Assembly (NCBI GenBank): GCA_030584105.1
Contig: CP129491.1
Location: 2,232,001 to 2,296,000 of the forward strand
Direction: 5' to 3'
DNA from: UTCHB3 sp002050155
GTDB lineage: Bacteria > Bacteroidota > Ignavibacteria > Ignavibacteriales > Ignavibacteriaceae
DNA length: 64,000 bases
Made by a program: the position numbers and the translations under genes
Shown: positions 52,281 through 61,360 of the stretch, one piece after another
How positions within the stretch are numbered: position 1 is the first letter of the stretch
How the letters are laid out: each line of letters begins with the position of its first letter
The notes under the pieces: model-generated
The model's database searches: none
Seen by the model: the letters and a program-made list of their open reading frames with translations, nothing else
Told to the model about the DNA's origin: nothing

Positions 52281-53368
52281 GAGATTAAATCCATGCAATT
52301 AGGGTCAAAATCGCATGTAGGTTTGTAGCAGACAAGGCAGTCCATCTTCGGTATAACCTTAATAATCCTGCCGTAATCTTCAATTTCGTTGGAGGAAGTG
52401 GGGCCAAACAAGCAAACCACCCTTTTCCTTAAGGCAGTTGCAGCGTGCAAAGCCATCGTATCGCCTGTTATCACCACCCCCGGAATATCCATCAGAGCAA
52501 AAAATGACCTCAAGTCGTTGTCAGTTCCTGTGGAAATAAGAGCGGGGAAGCGCTCGGTAAGCTCATTAATTCTGCTTGCTTCATCCTTGCCGCCGTAAAG
52601 CAGAATTTTCAACCCGGGGATAACACCGTAAAGTTGAGGGATAAGTTCGAAAAATCCATCCATCCGCCACTGTTTCAGCTGCCACCTGCCCGAAGCGCCT
52701 ACATTTATCCCCAGAATATATTTTGCCCCTGCTAAATCATGCCCGGCTACGAATTTATCCCGTTTTTCAAATTCCTGCGGTGTGAGGTGAATCTGAATTT
52801 CATCTTTTTGGTACGGAAGCCGTGCAATTTCGTGAATAATCTGTTGGTAAGTTTTTTTGTTCGCCTTTTTGTATTGGTCAAAGGCGCCCATCTCAAACCA
52901 CTCTTCTGCTTCTTTGTTTGCGGGGAAAACTTTGCCCGCCTTGTCAGTGATAAACCCGAATTTTTCTTTCGCTCTGATCATCGTTGCAAGGGGTGCGCTC
53001 TCAGGTGAAGCATCGGGATGAATTAAAACATCAAAGTTAAACTGCCCCACAGCCAGAAGCCGTTCTGTATCTTCAAAAGCCACCACTTCGTTCACGGTAG
53101 GAAGGTTATCAAACACGGGGATTGCGTTTCGCCGTGTAATCCAGGTGATATGCGCCGCGGGATATTTTCTTTTAACTGCAGGGAGAATAGCGGTTGTACG
53201 CAACACATCGCCAAGAGCGTCAAGTTTAATTATTATCACCGAAAACTCCGGGCGGTTTGGCTTCACCGGGGTATAGTCCTCGCAGTTATCGCACATTCTG
53301 CCGTAAAGTTTATTGAATTTGCATGGGCGATCGCCCGGGAAGTGGGCGCAATCGTGCTTTAGAATCAT
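52226..53368 (-). CDS. Glycosyltransferase family 9 (heptosyltransferase-like)
   Basis: 380 residues. GT9 marks: VIIKLDALGDVLRTTAILPA (acceptor-binding loop), FDVLIHPDASPESAPLA, ILGINVGASGRWQLKQW (donor-phosphate loop) and VITGDTMALHAATALRKRVV with CLFGPTSSNEIE. Extra Cys pairs at both ends (RPCKFNKLYGRMCDNC; MDCLVCYKPTCDFDPNCMD) are a known variant and may bind zinc. Adds heptose or another sugar to lipopolysaccharide core. Its start overlaps the stop of the upstream GT4 gene by four bases (ATGA), so the two are co-translated. Confidence 0.92.
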   Translation of the reverse strand: MILKHDCAHFPGDRPCKFNKLYGRMCDNCEDYTPVKPNRPEFSVIIIKLDALGDVLRTTAILPAVKRKYPAAHITWITRRNAIPVFDNLPTVNEVVAFEDTERLLAVGQFNFDVLIHPDASPESAPLATMIRAKEKFGFITDKAGKVFPANKEAEEWFEMGAFDQYKKANKKTYQQIIHEIARLPYQKDEIQIHLTPQEFEKRDKFVAGHDLAGAKYILGINVGASGRWQLKQWRMDGFFELIPQLYGVIPGLKILLYGGKDEASRINELTERFPALISTGTDNDLRSFFALMDIPGVVITGDTMALHAATALRKRVVCLFGPTSSNEIEDYGRIIKVIPKMDCLVCYKPTCDFDPNCMDLISTEMVLNAVLFAFDLGLA

Positions 53369-54519
53369 TTCGCCGTCTCTTCGATAATGGTGCCGAACAA
53401 CTCCGGCATTTGGTTAAACCCGTTCGATCTCACTTTTTCCGAAATGTAGCCCGTGAAATCAAATTTTTCGCGCGCTTCAAAGAATTTCATCACCCCTTCT
53501 GCTATTGCTTCCGGCGAGTTCGGTTCCACAACAAACCCTGATTTCCCCTCGTCAACAAATTCTGCCAAACCGCCCACATTGGTAACCAGAACGGGCTTTA
53601 AGAAACCATACGCCATGTTCAAAATCCCCGACTGCGTTCCGCTTCGGTAAGGAAGCACTACAAGATCGGCAGGCTCATAATATTTATAAACCTCTTCGTT
53701 TGAAATAAACTTATTTATCATGTAAACAGAGGTGCCGATGTTAAGTTTATCTATCATTCCGCGGTAAAACTCGAACTCATCGTAAAATTCACCGGCAATC
53801 AGAAGCTTAATCGAAGGATCACGCTTTATTATCTCGGGCATTGCATCCAACAGGATATCAAGCCCTTTATATTTGCGTATATACCCAAAAAAGAGTATAA
53901 CTTTAGAGTCTTTCGGGAAACTGAAAGAAACTTTCGCTTCTTCGGAAGAGATTCCGTAAGTTTCGTTGTAGCAGTCGTAAACAGGGAGTTCGCTTCTGTA
54001 AATTTTTCTTTCGCCGGCTGTGTTTTTCAGTTCGTCTGCCACGCGTGCCGAAAGTGTAAGAAACGCTCCTGCGTGCTTAAGCCCAATCCGGGTAAGGGTG
54101 TGGTCTATAAAACTTCCCTCGTGCGAAATATAATTTTCAGTGATAAAAAGAATTTTTTTGCCGTATTTCTTTTTAATTTTGCCGGAAATTACCCTGTGGC
54201 AGGGGCCAAAAAAGGGCTGCCACCAGTCGAAAACAACAAGATCGGCATTTTCAGCTGCAATTCTTTTTGCAACGGAAAGCCAGTTAAAGGGGTTAATCGA
54301 GTTAATCAGCCGCTCGTTAGGGGCAACTTTAACATTCTTTTCACTTTTATCGAACTGCGTAGTTCCGGGGAAAAGAAACGAGGGGTATAAAAGTTTATAG
54401 TTTATTACCTTAACTTCAAAATCATCTTTCAGCACATCGTAAAGGCTCTGCACAAACAACGAGTTCCCGCCCCGATAGGGGTAAGCGGGCCCAACGATAA
54501 TAATTTTCTTTTTCGACAT
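53365..54519 (-). CDS. Glycosyltransferase family 4 protein
   Basis: 384 residues. N-terminus IIIVGPAYPYRGGNSLFVQS, a Gly-rich loop; ADLVVFDWWQPFFGP; C-terminal KVILFFGYIRKYKGLDILLD followed by AMPEIIKRDPSIKLLIAGEF, and LVVLPYRSGTQSGILNMAYG with FLKPVLVTNVGGLAEFVDEG, the donor-sugar region. Works on the inner face of the cytoplasmic membrane in lipopolysaccharide or capsule assembly, together with the coupled GT9 enzyme. Confidence 0.93.
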   Translation of the reverse strand: MSKKKIIIVGPAYPYRGGNSLFVQSLYDVLKDDFEVKVINYKLLYPSFLFPGTTQFDKSEKNVKVAPNERLINSINPFNWLSVAKRIAAENADLVVFDWWQPFFGPCHRVISGKIKKKYGKKILFITENYISHEGSFIDHTLTRIGLKHAGAFLTLSARVADELKNTAGERKIYRSELPVYDCYNETYGISSEEAKVSFSFPKDSKVILFFGYIRKYKGLDILLDAMPEIIKRDPSIKLLIAGEFYDEFEFYRGMIDKLNIGTSVYMINKFISNEEVYKYYEPADLVVLPYRSGTQSGILNMAYGFLKPVLVTNVGGLAEFVDEGKSGFVVEPNSPEAIAEGVMKFFEAREKFDFTGYISEKVRSNGFNQMPELFGTIIEETAK

Positions 54520-54555
54520 TCTCTTAAAACTTAAAAACTAAGCCTTAAATATAAG

Positions 54556-54600
54556 AAAGCCCGCCCTCTTTTGGCTCAGGGGGAAGTGGTGCCGGGCTTT
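54556..54600 (-). terminator. Possible hairpin terminator after the exported protein gene
   Basis: AAAGCCCG (54556) and CGGGCTTT (54593) are perfect inverted halves with a 29-base loop. On the minus strand, CGGGCTTTC is followed by TTATATTT. The loop is long, so efficiency is doubtful. Confidence 0.4.
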
Positions 54601-54739
54601 TGGCTTGCCTCAGAACGGGGTTCACTATGCCGGTTTAATAAAGTTTAATAAATTCAACTGCAACCTTTGCTAAGATAGGTGCGTAAGCCGTTTTGTGTTC
54701 GTGCCGGAAAGGGTGGTGGAATTTTTACGAAAAATCAAT

Positions 54740-55528
54740 CTATTCCGCACCTGAAAGGGCACGCAGCATTTCAATTTGTTTTTTGAGGTTGCCTTCGAAC
54801 GCTTCGCAGTTGAAGTATCTTAACCCTTTTTGCTGGCAGTAAACCGAGAGAGAGCCATCGTCGGTTACCGAAGCCGGTGCCTGAAGCACAACATTAAAGC
54901 CTTTTTCTTTCAGCGCTTCAAAATCGTCCCGTTCAACCACAAAGAAGAAATCGTTAGGCGAGGTTTCTTTATCCCAAAACACTTCTTCTGCGTCGTTTTG
55001 ATAAGCGGCACCGGGCAGATAATCTTTCAGTGAGTATCCCCGTTTGTTGTTATGAACCGCAACAACGGTATCATATTTTTCCAACAGTGAAATTAAAAAC
55101 ACGCCGAAATCGCCGACTGTTTTTTCCGCTTCAGGGGAAGTTTTGCCGTAATTACGCAAGGTTTTTGCCACACCCACAGGGGTGAATATTCTGTTCGGAT
55201 CGAAAGCAAACACAGCGCCGTTTAGCCTGAATTTAATATCTCTTGTTCCTTTTGCCTGAATTTCAATCATTGCGCTGCCGTTGTCTGCAATAACTGAATC
55301 AGTTGCTTCCACCGCCGTGTTTTCATCGTCGTGAAGTATTATATAAGCAACTCCGCCTGTATTGCGGAAGTTTTTATAATTAATTGTAACTTCCGTTTCA
55401 CCAAGCTTATAATTTATCAGGGTATCCTGACCGGTATTTGCCCGGTTACAGAAGTGCAGGCTGTGCAACGAACCATATATTGCAACAGCGGTTGCAAAAA
55501 CAGCAAATATTAAAAGAAACTTTTTCAA
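54740..55528 (-). CDS. Conserved exported protein of unknown function
   Basis: 262 residues from TTG 55528, beginning KKFLLIFAVFATAVAIYGSL, a signal peptide or anchor. Motifs that look functional: VAYIILHDDENTAVEA, FAFDPNRIFTPVGVAKTLRN, TVVAVHNNKRGYSLKDYL and DFFFVVERDDFEALKEKGF. The His-Asp-Glu cluster HDDENTA, the DPNRIF segment and VAVHNN resemble conserved blocks of metal-dependent peptidase-like proteins, but I cannot name the family. No cofactor partner adjacent; transcribed alone toward the glycosyltransferase pair. Confidence 0.6.
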   Translation of the reverse strand: MKKFLLIFAVFATAVAIYGSLHSLHFCNRANTGQDTLINYKLGETEVTINYKNFRNTGGVAYIILHDDENTAVEATDSVIADNGSAMIEIQAKGTRDIKFRLNGAVFAFDPNRIFTPVGVAKTLRNYGKTSPEAEKTVGDFGVFLISLLEKYDTVVAVHNNKRGYSLKDYLPGAAYQNDAEEVFWDKETSPNDFFFVVERDDFEALKEKGFNVVLQAPASVTDDGSLSVYCQQKGLRYFNCEAFEGNLKKQIEMLRALSGAE

Positions 55529-55590
55529 ATCAACTCATAAATTTTTTGTTTAATTGTATTAAACTCCGCTTAACGGAAAATATCAATCTG

Positions 55591-55735
55591 TAGAAATTTA
55601 ACCGTCTTATTTAAACAGAAAGCAAAAATTTGACTATTTAATTTAACAGGACTGTAAAAATTTGACAGCCCAATTAAATCGGAAAGTAAAACTTAACAAT
55701 TCTATTTAATCCGGCAGCAAAAACTTTCTACTCCA
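55591..55735. repeat. 32-bp imperfect tandem repeat, four copies
   Basis: Units of 31-32 bases begin at 55591, 55623, 55655 and 55687 with consensus AAAAATTTGAC...TTTAAT...GGNAGN; a partial fifth (AAAAACTTTCTACT) runs into the stop codon of the ABC ATPase gene. It fills the gap between that gene's 3' end and the unknown exported protein. Confidence 0.8.
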
Positions 55736-57008
55736 AATAGATAGTTTCATTGGTATCATCATAAACAAATTCTTCAGCGTACCTGCCCCAGTTTATCAGC
55801 ACATCAATCTGAATTTCAGCTTCTTCAGGGTGAAACTCAAGTTCCAGTGCAGCCAGCAGCACGGGTCGTTCAATTTTTCGTTCATCAGAACTGCTTAACA
55901 GATTAATCAGCCAACTGAAAATAGGTATTCTCTTAACTCTGGCGGCAAAGATTTCTTTCCTTGCGGTTATCGAGGCTTCTGCGTAGGTTTGCCCAAGTGG
56001 CGTAATTGATACATCCCCCTGTTTCACATCTACAAACCCCAGCAGTTCACACGCCTCGGTTGCCATCAACACCGAATCAGAGTCGTGTCCGAACTCATCG
56101 GCTAATTTGTACAGGTCAACATCTTTGTTGTTGTGCTCGATTAACCCCTCGAGCAGCGAAGCGATATTGGCAATCGGCACATCCGGAAGTTTTCTTGTTA
56201 TACCGGGCTCGCCCGGCGCTGTTCCATACTCCAAATATTCCGGTTGTGTCTGCCCCGCTAAGAGGGAATATACCTGATCGACCATCAGTTGAAACTCGGC
56301 GTGCTTCCTGTTTCGCGGGTGTGGCAGCCCCACCATAAGCTCATGAATAACCCTGCCGGGGTTCTTATCCATCACCACTATCCTGTCAGCCATAAAAACA
56401 GCTTCTTCAATGTTGTGTGTAACCAGCAGAATAGCCTTTGTTGGCAGCTTCCCCTCGCTCCAAAGTTCAAGAAGTTCGCCGCGCAAACTTTCCGCACTCA
56501 TCACATCAAGAGCAGAAAAGGGTTCATCAAGGCACAGCAGTTCCGGTTCCGCAACTATTGCACGGGCGAAGCCTGTTTTTTGCCTCATACCACCGGAAAG
56601 CTCCCGCGGGTATGCCATTTCGTAACCATCCAACCCGACGCGGTCAATCGCCTCTGTTGCGCGGGCGGTTTTCATTTTTGCGGGCATATCCCTGTCGGCG
56701 AGCGCCAGTTCAACATTTTCAATAACATTGAACCATGGGAAAAGCCCAAAAGTCTGGAACACTATTGTTGCTTCTTTGTTCACACCTTTAAGCGGAGCGC
56801 CTTTGTAGTTCACTACCCCCGAAGACGCCTTTTGAAGTCCGGTGATTATGCGCAAAAGCGTGCTCTTGCCGCAACCGGAGGGCCCAACCAAAGCAACAAA
56901 TTCACCCTCCCTAATCTGCAGATCGATGTGCTTCAAAGCGGGGAACTGCTTCTCGCCTTTACCGTAAACCTGGTTGATTTTCTTCAGTTGTACTAATGGT
57001 GCTTTCAT
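55728..57008 (-). CDS. ABC transporter ATPase (nitrate/sulfonate/bicarbonate type) with AAA-associated C-terminal domain
   Basis: 426 residues. ATPase in the first ~240: Walker A VGPSGCGKSTLLRIITG, Q-loop FQTFGLFPW, signature LSGGMRQKTGFARAIV, Walker B ELLCLDEPFSALD, and the switch His in LLVTHNIEEAVFM, the SsuB/TauB pattern. The remaining ~180 residues (GLIEHNNKDVDLYKLADEFG ... HPEEAEIQIDVLINWGRYAE) form the C-terminal AAA-associated domain found in a subgroup of these ATPases, probably a winged-helix regulatory part. It drives the double permease encoded directly upstream. No substrate-binding protein gene is in the window. Confidence 0.93.
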   Translation of the reverse strand: MKAPLVQLKKINQVYGKGEKQFPALKHIDLQIREGEFVALVGPSGCGKSTLLRIITGLQKASSGVVNYKGAPLKGVNKEATIVFQTFGLFPWFNVIENVELALADRDMPAKMKTARATEAIDRVGLDGYEMAYPRELSGGMRQKTGFARAIVAEPELLCLDEPFSALDVMSAESLRGELLELWSEGKLPTKAILLVTHNIEEAVFMADRIVVMDKNPGRVIHELMVGLPHPRNRKHAEFQLMVDQVYSLLAGQTQPEYLEYGTAPGEPGITRKLPDVPIANIASLLEGLIEHNNKDVDLYKLADEFGHDSDSVLMATEACELLGFVDVKQGDVSITPLGQTYAEASITARKEIFAARVKRIPIFSWLINLLSSSDERKIERPVLLAALELEFHPEEAEIQIDVLINWGRYAEEFVYDDTNETIYLE

Positions 57009-57124
57009 TCTGTTTTACCGTTTTTTCACGCGCCTGCTTCTTAAATTATTTATTTTACTCCCAAATTAACCGGTTGTTGGCGACAATCAATCCCGTTTTA
57101 ATTTGCAGCTTACGCTGAAGAAAG

Positions 57125-58840
57125 TTAATCAATTCTAAACCTGTCCTCCGCCAAATTGTAGAGCCTCCGCCAAACTGTTCTGTTGATAAGTGCCACGGTA
57201 ACCACCATAATAAGCGTTGCGGCAAGCAACAGCGGAAAGTTGCCCTCGGCAGTCGCCTGCGAAATTGTAGCCCCAATCCCACCGGTAACAACGGTTTTCC
57301 CGTTAAACGAGACAAACTCCGCCACCACGCTTGCATTCCACGCTCCGCCACCGGCAGCAATGGCACCGGTGATAAGGTACGGGAAAAGAGCGGGTAAAAT
57401 CAGCATGCGCCACTTCTTAAACCCTTTTAAGTGCAGAAGTGTCGCCGTGTTTTTCAGATCGGTCGGGATAGCCGAAGCCCCCGCAATTACATTGAAAAGG
57501 ATGTACCACTGCGTGCCCATTAACATCAGCAAAATTGACGCCAGGTTCATCCCAAAAGGAAGCGAAAGGAAAAACAACAGCACCACCGGGAAAAGCGCCG
57601 TAGCGGGCACTGCCGCCAGAATCTGAACCAATGGCTGAAGCACCTCAGCTGCCTTACGGTTCGTGGCTATAAGCACGCCTACGGGTACAGTCCACAAAAA
57701 AGCAATCAACAGGGTAACGAAAACCCGCAGAAAGGTCATCACCAAACCTTCGAAAACGCCGCTCCACTCGCTCAAAGTCAGGTTCGAAAGCATAACTGCA
57801 CCACTGCTGATGCCGAACAAAATCAGCCCAATAACGGCAACCGGTACAACTTTACCGATTATGCCCCCTTTCCCCGGCTCGGAGTGGATTTCTATCGGGG
57901 TTGACCGCCTTGATATTTTTTTATCAGCCCTGCTTATCAAGGGTTTTAACACACGGTTATCGAACCATTTCACTAAGTTTGAATTTTTAAGTAATGAGTA
58001 AAACCACGATTTTGGCGGCTCGGCACCTGTTGTCATTTCAAGTTTAAACTTGTCAGACCACGCCAAAAGGGGCCGCCAAACTAATTGATCCAAAATCACA
58101 ATCATCAACACAAGCGTAACAACACCCTGCACGATTGCCGTGAAATCACCCTTATCGGATGCTTCATGCAGAAAAGAACCAAGCCCGGGCAAGCGAAAAT
58201 CTTTATCACCCACGGTGAAAATCTCAGCCGCCATCAGGAAGAACCATCCTCCTGCCCAACTCATCATACTGTTCCAGATGAAACTGATTGTGCCGAAGGG
58301 AAACTCGAGAAGCGTGAATCTGTGCCATTTGGTCAGGTTGTTAACTGCGGCTGCCTCGCTTAGGTCTTTCGGGATTGTGTTAAGCGACTGGTACCAGGCG
58401 AAGGTCATGTTCCACACCTGAGATGTGAAAATCAGCACCACGGAGCTAAGCTCGGCGGCAATTCCCTGAGGGAGTATCGCCCGCAAAGCAAGCACTACAA
58501 CGGGCAAAAACGAAAGTATCGGCACACTCTGCAGAATATCCAGGATGGGCATCATGATTTTTTCCGCACGCCTGTTCTGCGATGCTGCTCTTCCGTAAAC
58601 TAAGGTGAAAGCAACCGAAAGGATGTATGCCGCCAACATCCGCAAAAAGGAGAAAAAAGCATAAAACGGCAGCGCTGCCGGGGAGGTGGAAATTTCGGGC
58701 GCCGATACGATTGCCGGGGCACGCGAAGCAAGCCAAACACCCGCATAGAGTATCGATACAAGCCCCAAAACCACCAACAGATCGATTACGCTGAGTTTAC
58801 GCCGACTGCTGAAAAAAAGACTGAAAAAGAATTTATTCAC
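57125..58840 (-). CDS. ABC transporter double permease (two fused BPD domains)
   Basis: 571 residues from GTG 58840. Two binding-protein-dependent permease domains in one chain: the first ~55-270 with its EAA-like loop (KDLSEAAAVNNLTKWHRFTL), the second ~350-565 (TDLKNTATLLHLKGFKKWRM). Each has five or so membrane helices, and a charged linker (RADKKISRRSTPIE) joins them. Normally two such subunits pair with two ATPases; fusion gives the whole channel in one protein. It pairs with the ATPase downstream and starts 11 bases after glgP. Confidence 0.92.
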   Translation of the reverse strand: MNKFFFSLFFSSRRKLSVIDLLVVLGLVSILYAGVWLASRAPAIVSAPEISTSPAALPFYAFFSFLRMLAAYILSVAFTLVYGRAASQNRRAEKIMMPILDILQSVPILSFLPVVVLALRAILPQGIAAELSSVVLIFTSQVWNMTFAWYQSLNTIPKDLSEAAAVNNLTKWHRFTLLEFPFGTISFIWNSMMSWAGGWFFLMAAEIFTVGDKDFRLPGLGSFLHEASDKGDFTAIVQGVVTLVLMIVILDQLVWRPLLAWSDKFKLEMTTGAEPPKSWFYSLLKNSNLVKWFDNRVLKPLISRADKKISRRSTPIEIHSEPGKGGIIGKVVPVAVIGLILFGISSGAVMLSNLTLSEWSGVFEGLVMTFLRVFVTLLIAFLWTVPVGVLIATNRKAAEVLQPLVQILAAVPATALFPVVLLFFLSLPFGMNLASILLMLMGTQWYILFNVIAGASAIPTDLKNTATLLHLKGFKKWRMLILPALFPYLITGAIAAGGGAWNASVVAEFVSFNGKTVVTGGIGATISQATAEGNFPLLLAATLIMVVTVALINRTVWRRLYNLAEDRFRID

Positions 58841-58851
58841 TCTTTTATCAT

Positions 58852-61353
58852 CTATTTACCGTTGCCGTTATCTCCGTTGGATTGTTTTACTTTCACTTTA
58901 ACAGGCTTAATGCCCCAGATATGTTTTGCGTAATCTTTTATTGCACGGTCGCTCGAGAATTTGGCTATTCTTGCCGTGTTGAGTAACGACATGCGCGCCC
59001 ACCGCTCGCGGTCTTTGTAGGCTATTGCAACCTCCCTCTGGATGCGGCAGTAGTCTTCATAGTCGGCAAAAAGCATGTAGTAATCACTTCCCATCAGCGA
59101 ATCAACCAGCGGCTGGAATATACCCGGCTCGGCGGGTGCAAAGTAGTTGCCCGCCAGCATGTTTATCACCCGGCGGAGTTCCGGGATACGGTCGTAATAT
59201 TCCCTTGGGTTGTAGCCCGAAGCCCTCATCTGCAGAACCTGGTCTGCCAACAAACCGAAAATAAAGATATTTTCGTCGCCGACCTCTTCTCTTATCTCGA
59301 TGTTTGCGCCATCCATCGTGCCTATTGTAAGCGCACCGTTAAGCGCAAACTTCATATTGCCTGTTCCCGATGCTTCCAACCCTGCGGTAGAAATCTGCTC
59401 GGAAAGATCAGCAGCGGGTATGATCTTTTCCGCCAGCGAAACCCCATAATTAGCAATGAACACAACTTTAAGTTTATCGCCAACGGCGGGGTCGTTGTTA
59501 ACCACATCGGCAACTGCGTGAATCAGTCTGATAACTAATTTCGCCATTGTGTATGCCGGCGCAGCCTTTCCGGCAAAAATAACCGTTCTTGGTGTAGCAT
59601 CGTAGCGCGGGTTCTCTTTAATTCTGTTGTAAAGCGTAATTACATGCAGCACATTCAAAAGCTGGCGCTTATACTCGTGGAAGCGCTTAATCTGAACATC
59701 AAAAATGGAATCGGTGGAAACCGAAATGCCATACTCGCTCTTAATAAACTTGGCAAGTAGCTGCTTGTTGAACCATTTTATGTGGCTCCAGTCGTTAAGG
59801 AACTCGGGGTCGTCGATGAACTTTTCAATATCCCTGATTTTTTCGTTGTGCAGAATCCAGTCGTCGCCAATTCGATCGGAAATCAGAGAAGAAAGCAACG
59901 GATTGGCGTGCCTTATCCACCGCCTGAAAGTGATTCCGTTGGTAACATTTTTGAATTTTTCCGGGTAAATTTTGTAGAAATCGTTGAAAATCAACTGTTT
60001 CAGAATGTCGGAGTGAAGTGCCGCCACGCCGTTAATCGAGTGGCAGGAAACAATGGCAAGATGCGCCATCCTGATTTTCTTCTCGGGGCTTTCTCTGATA
60101 ATCGAAATTCTGGAAATCACATCATCGGGCAGGTGATATTTTTCCCGCACTTCATCCAAAAAGTGCTGGTTGATCTCGTAAATTATCTGCAGGTGGCGCG
60201 GCAACAATTCTTCAAAAATTGAAACCGACCACTCTTCAAGCGCTTCGGGCACAACGGTGTGGTTCGTGTAGGCGAAGGTTCCGGTTGTTATAGTCCAAGC
60301 CTCTTCCCACGGCATGTTGTGCTCGTCAATCAGAATCCTCATCAGCTCGGGGATGGCGATAACAGGGTGCGTGTCATTCAGCTGAATTGCAACTTTCTCC
60401 GGAAATTCGTCGAACGAATCGTGCTTTATCCTGTATTTTCTGATAATATCCTGCAGAGAAGCCGAAGAGAAGAAGTATTGCTGTTTCAGCCTCAGGAATT
60501 TCCCTTTCGTGTAGCTGTCGTTCGGGTAAAGCACTTTAGAAATGTTCTCGGAAATATTTTTCCCTTCAACGGCTGCAACATAGTTCCCCTCGTTGAAGTC
60601 CTTAAAATTAAACTCCTGGTTAGCACGGGCTGCCCACAGCCTCAGGTTGTTTACGGTGTCAGATTTATACCCCGGCACGGGGACATCGTAGGCAAGTGCG
60701 AGGATATCTTCTGTGTCAATCCAGTTGTGCTTCACTGTTCCGTCGGGTGTTCTGACCGTAACCACCCTTCCGAAGAAGCGGACTTTAAAGGTAAGCTCGC
60801 GCCTTGGTATTTCCCACGGATTACCGAAGGCGAGCCAGTAGTCCGGCTGTTCAACCTGCCTTCCGTTAACGATATCCTGCTTAAAAATACCAAACTCATA
60901 CCTGATACCGTAGCCAAAAGCAGGCAGTTGAAGTGTTGCCATCGAGTCTAAGAAGCATGCGGCTAATCTTCCCAAACCGCCGTTGCCCAGCGCCATATCA
61001 TGCTCTATTTCGATAATATCTTCAAGCACATAATCGTCCTGTCGGAGTATTTTACGGCACTCTTCATAGTAATCCATAGAAATAAGGGCATTGCCGAGAA
61101 TGCGCCCCATTAAAAACTCGAGCGAAAGGTAGTACACCCGTTTAACATCTTTTGTGTTATAGGCATACTGTGTGCGCAACCAGTTACGAACTAATCTATC
61201 CCGTATTGAAAGAGAAAGGGCATAATACATATCGTTCATCGTAACGGTCTGCCGTGTTTTAACGAGTATAAACTCCAAGTGTTCGGCAAACTGGTTGGAT
61301 AGTGTGTAGCTGTCTAACGACTCGCGATCGGTAAAAAATAGTGTGTTTTTCAT
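58852..61353 (-). CDS. glgP: Glycogen/alpha-glucan phosphorylase
   Basis: 833 residues, full length. GT35 blocks: YYLSLEFLMGRILGNALISM, EHDMALGNGGLGRLAACFLD, YGIRYEFGIFKQ, QLNDTHPVIAIPELMRILID, VTNGITFRRWI, DVQIKRFHEYKRQLLNVLHV and the PLP-lysine region TAGLEASGTGNMKFALNGAL. Releases glucose-1-phosphate from glycogen. It lies 7 bases after rfbC and rfbA, which use glucose-1-phosphate to make dTDP-sugars, so the operon links stored glucan to surface sugar synthesis. Confidence 0.97.
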   Translation of the reverse strand: MKNTLFFTDRESLDSYTLSNQFAEHLEFILVKTRQTVTMNDMYYALSLSIRDRLVRNWLRTQYAYNTKDVKRVYYLSLEFLMGRILGNALISMDYYEECRKILRQDDYVLEDIIEIEHDMALGNGGLGRLAACFLDSMATLQLPAFGYGIRYEFGIFKQDIVNGRQVEQPDYWLAFGNPWEIPRRELTFKVRFFGRVVTVRTPDGTVKHNWIDTEDILALAYDVPVPGYKSDTVNNLRLWAARANQEFNFKDFNEGNYVAAVEGKNISENISKVLYPNDSYTKGKFLRLKQQYFFSSASLQDIIRKYRIKHDSFDEFPEKVAIQLNDTHPVIAIPELMRILIDEHNMPWEEAWTITTGTFAYTNHTVVPEALEEWSVSIFEELLPRHLQIIYEINQHFLDEVREKYHLPDDVISRISIIRESPEKKIRMAHLAIVSCHSINGVAALHSDILKQLIFNDFYKIYPEKFKNVTNGITFRRWIRHANPLLSSLISDRIGDDWILHNEKIRDIEKFIDDPEFLNDWSHIKWFNKQLLAKFIKSEYGISVSTDSIFDVQIKRFHEYKRQLLNVLHVITLYNRIKENPRYDATPRTVIFAGKAAPAYTMAKLVIRLIHAVADVVNNDPAVGDKLKVVFIANYGVSLAEKIIPAADLSEQISTAGLEASGTGNMKFALNGALTIGTMDGANIEIREEVGDENIFIFGLLADQVLQMRASGYNPREYYDRIPELRRVINMLAGNYFAPAEPGIFQPLVDSLMGSDYYMLFADYEDYCRIQREVAIAYKDRERWARMSLLNTARIAKFSSDRAIKDYAKHIWGIKPVKVKVKQSNGDNGNGK

Positions 61354-61360
61354 AACTAAC

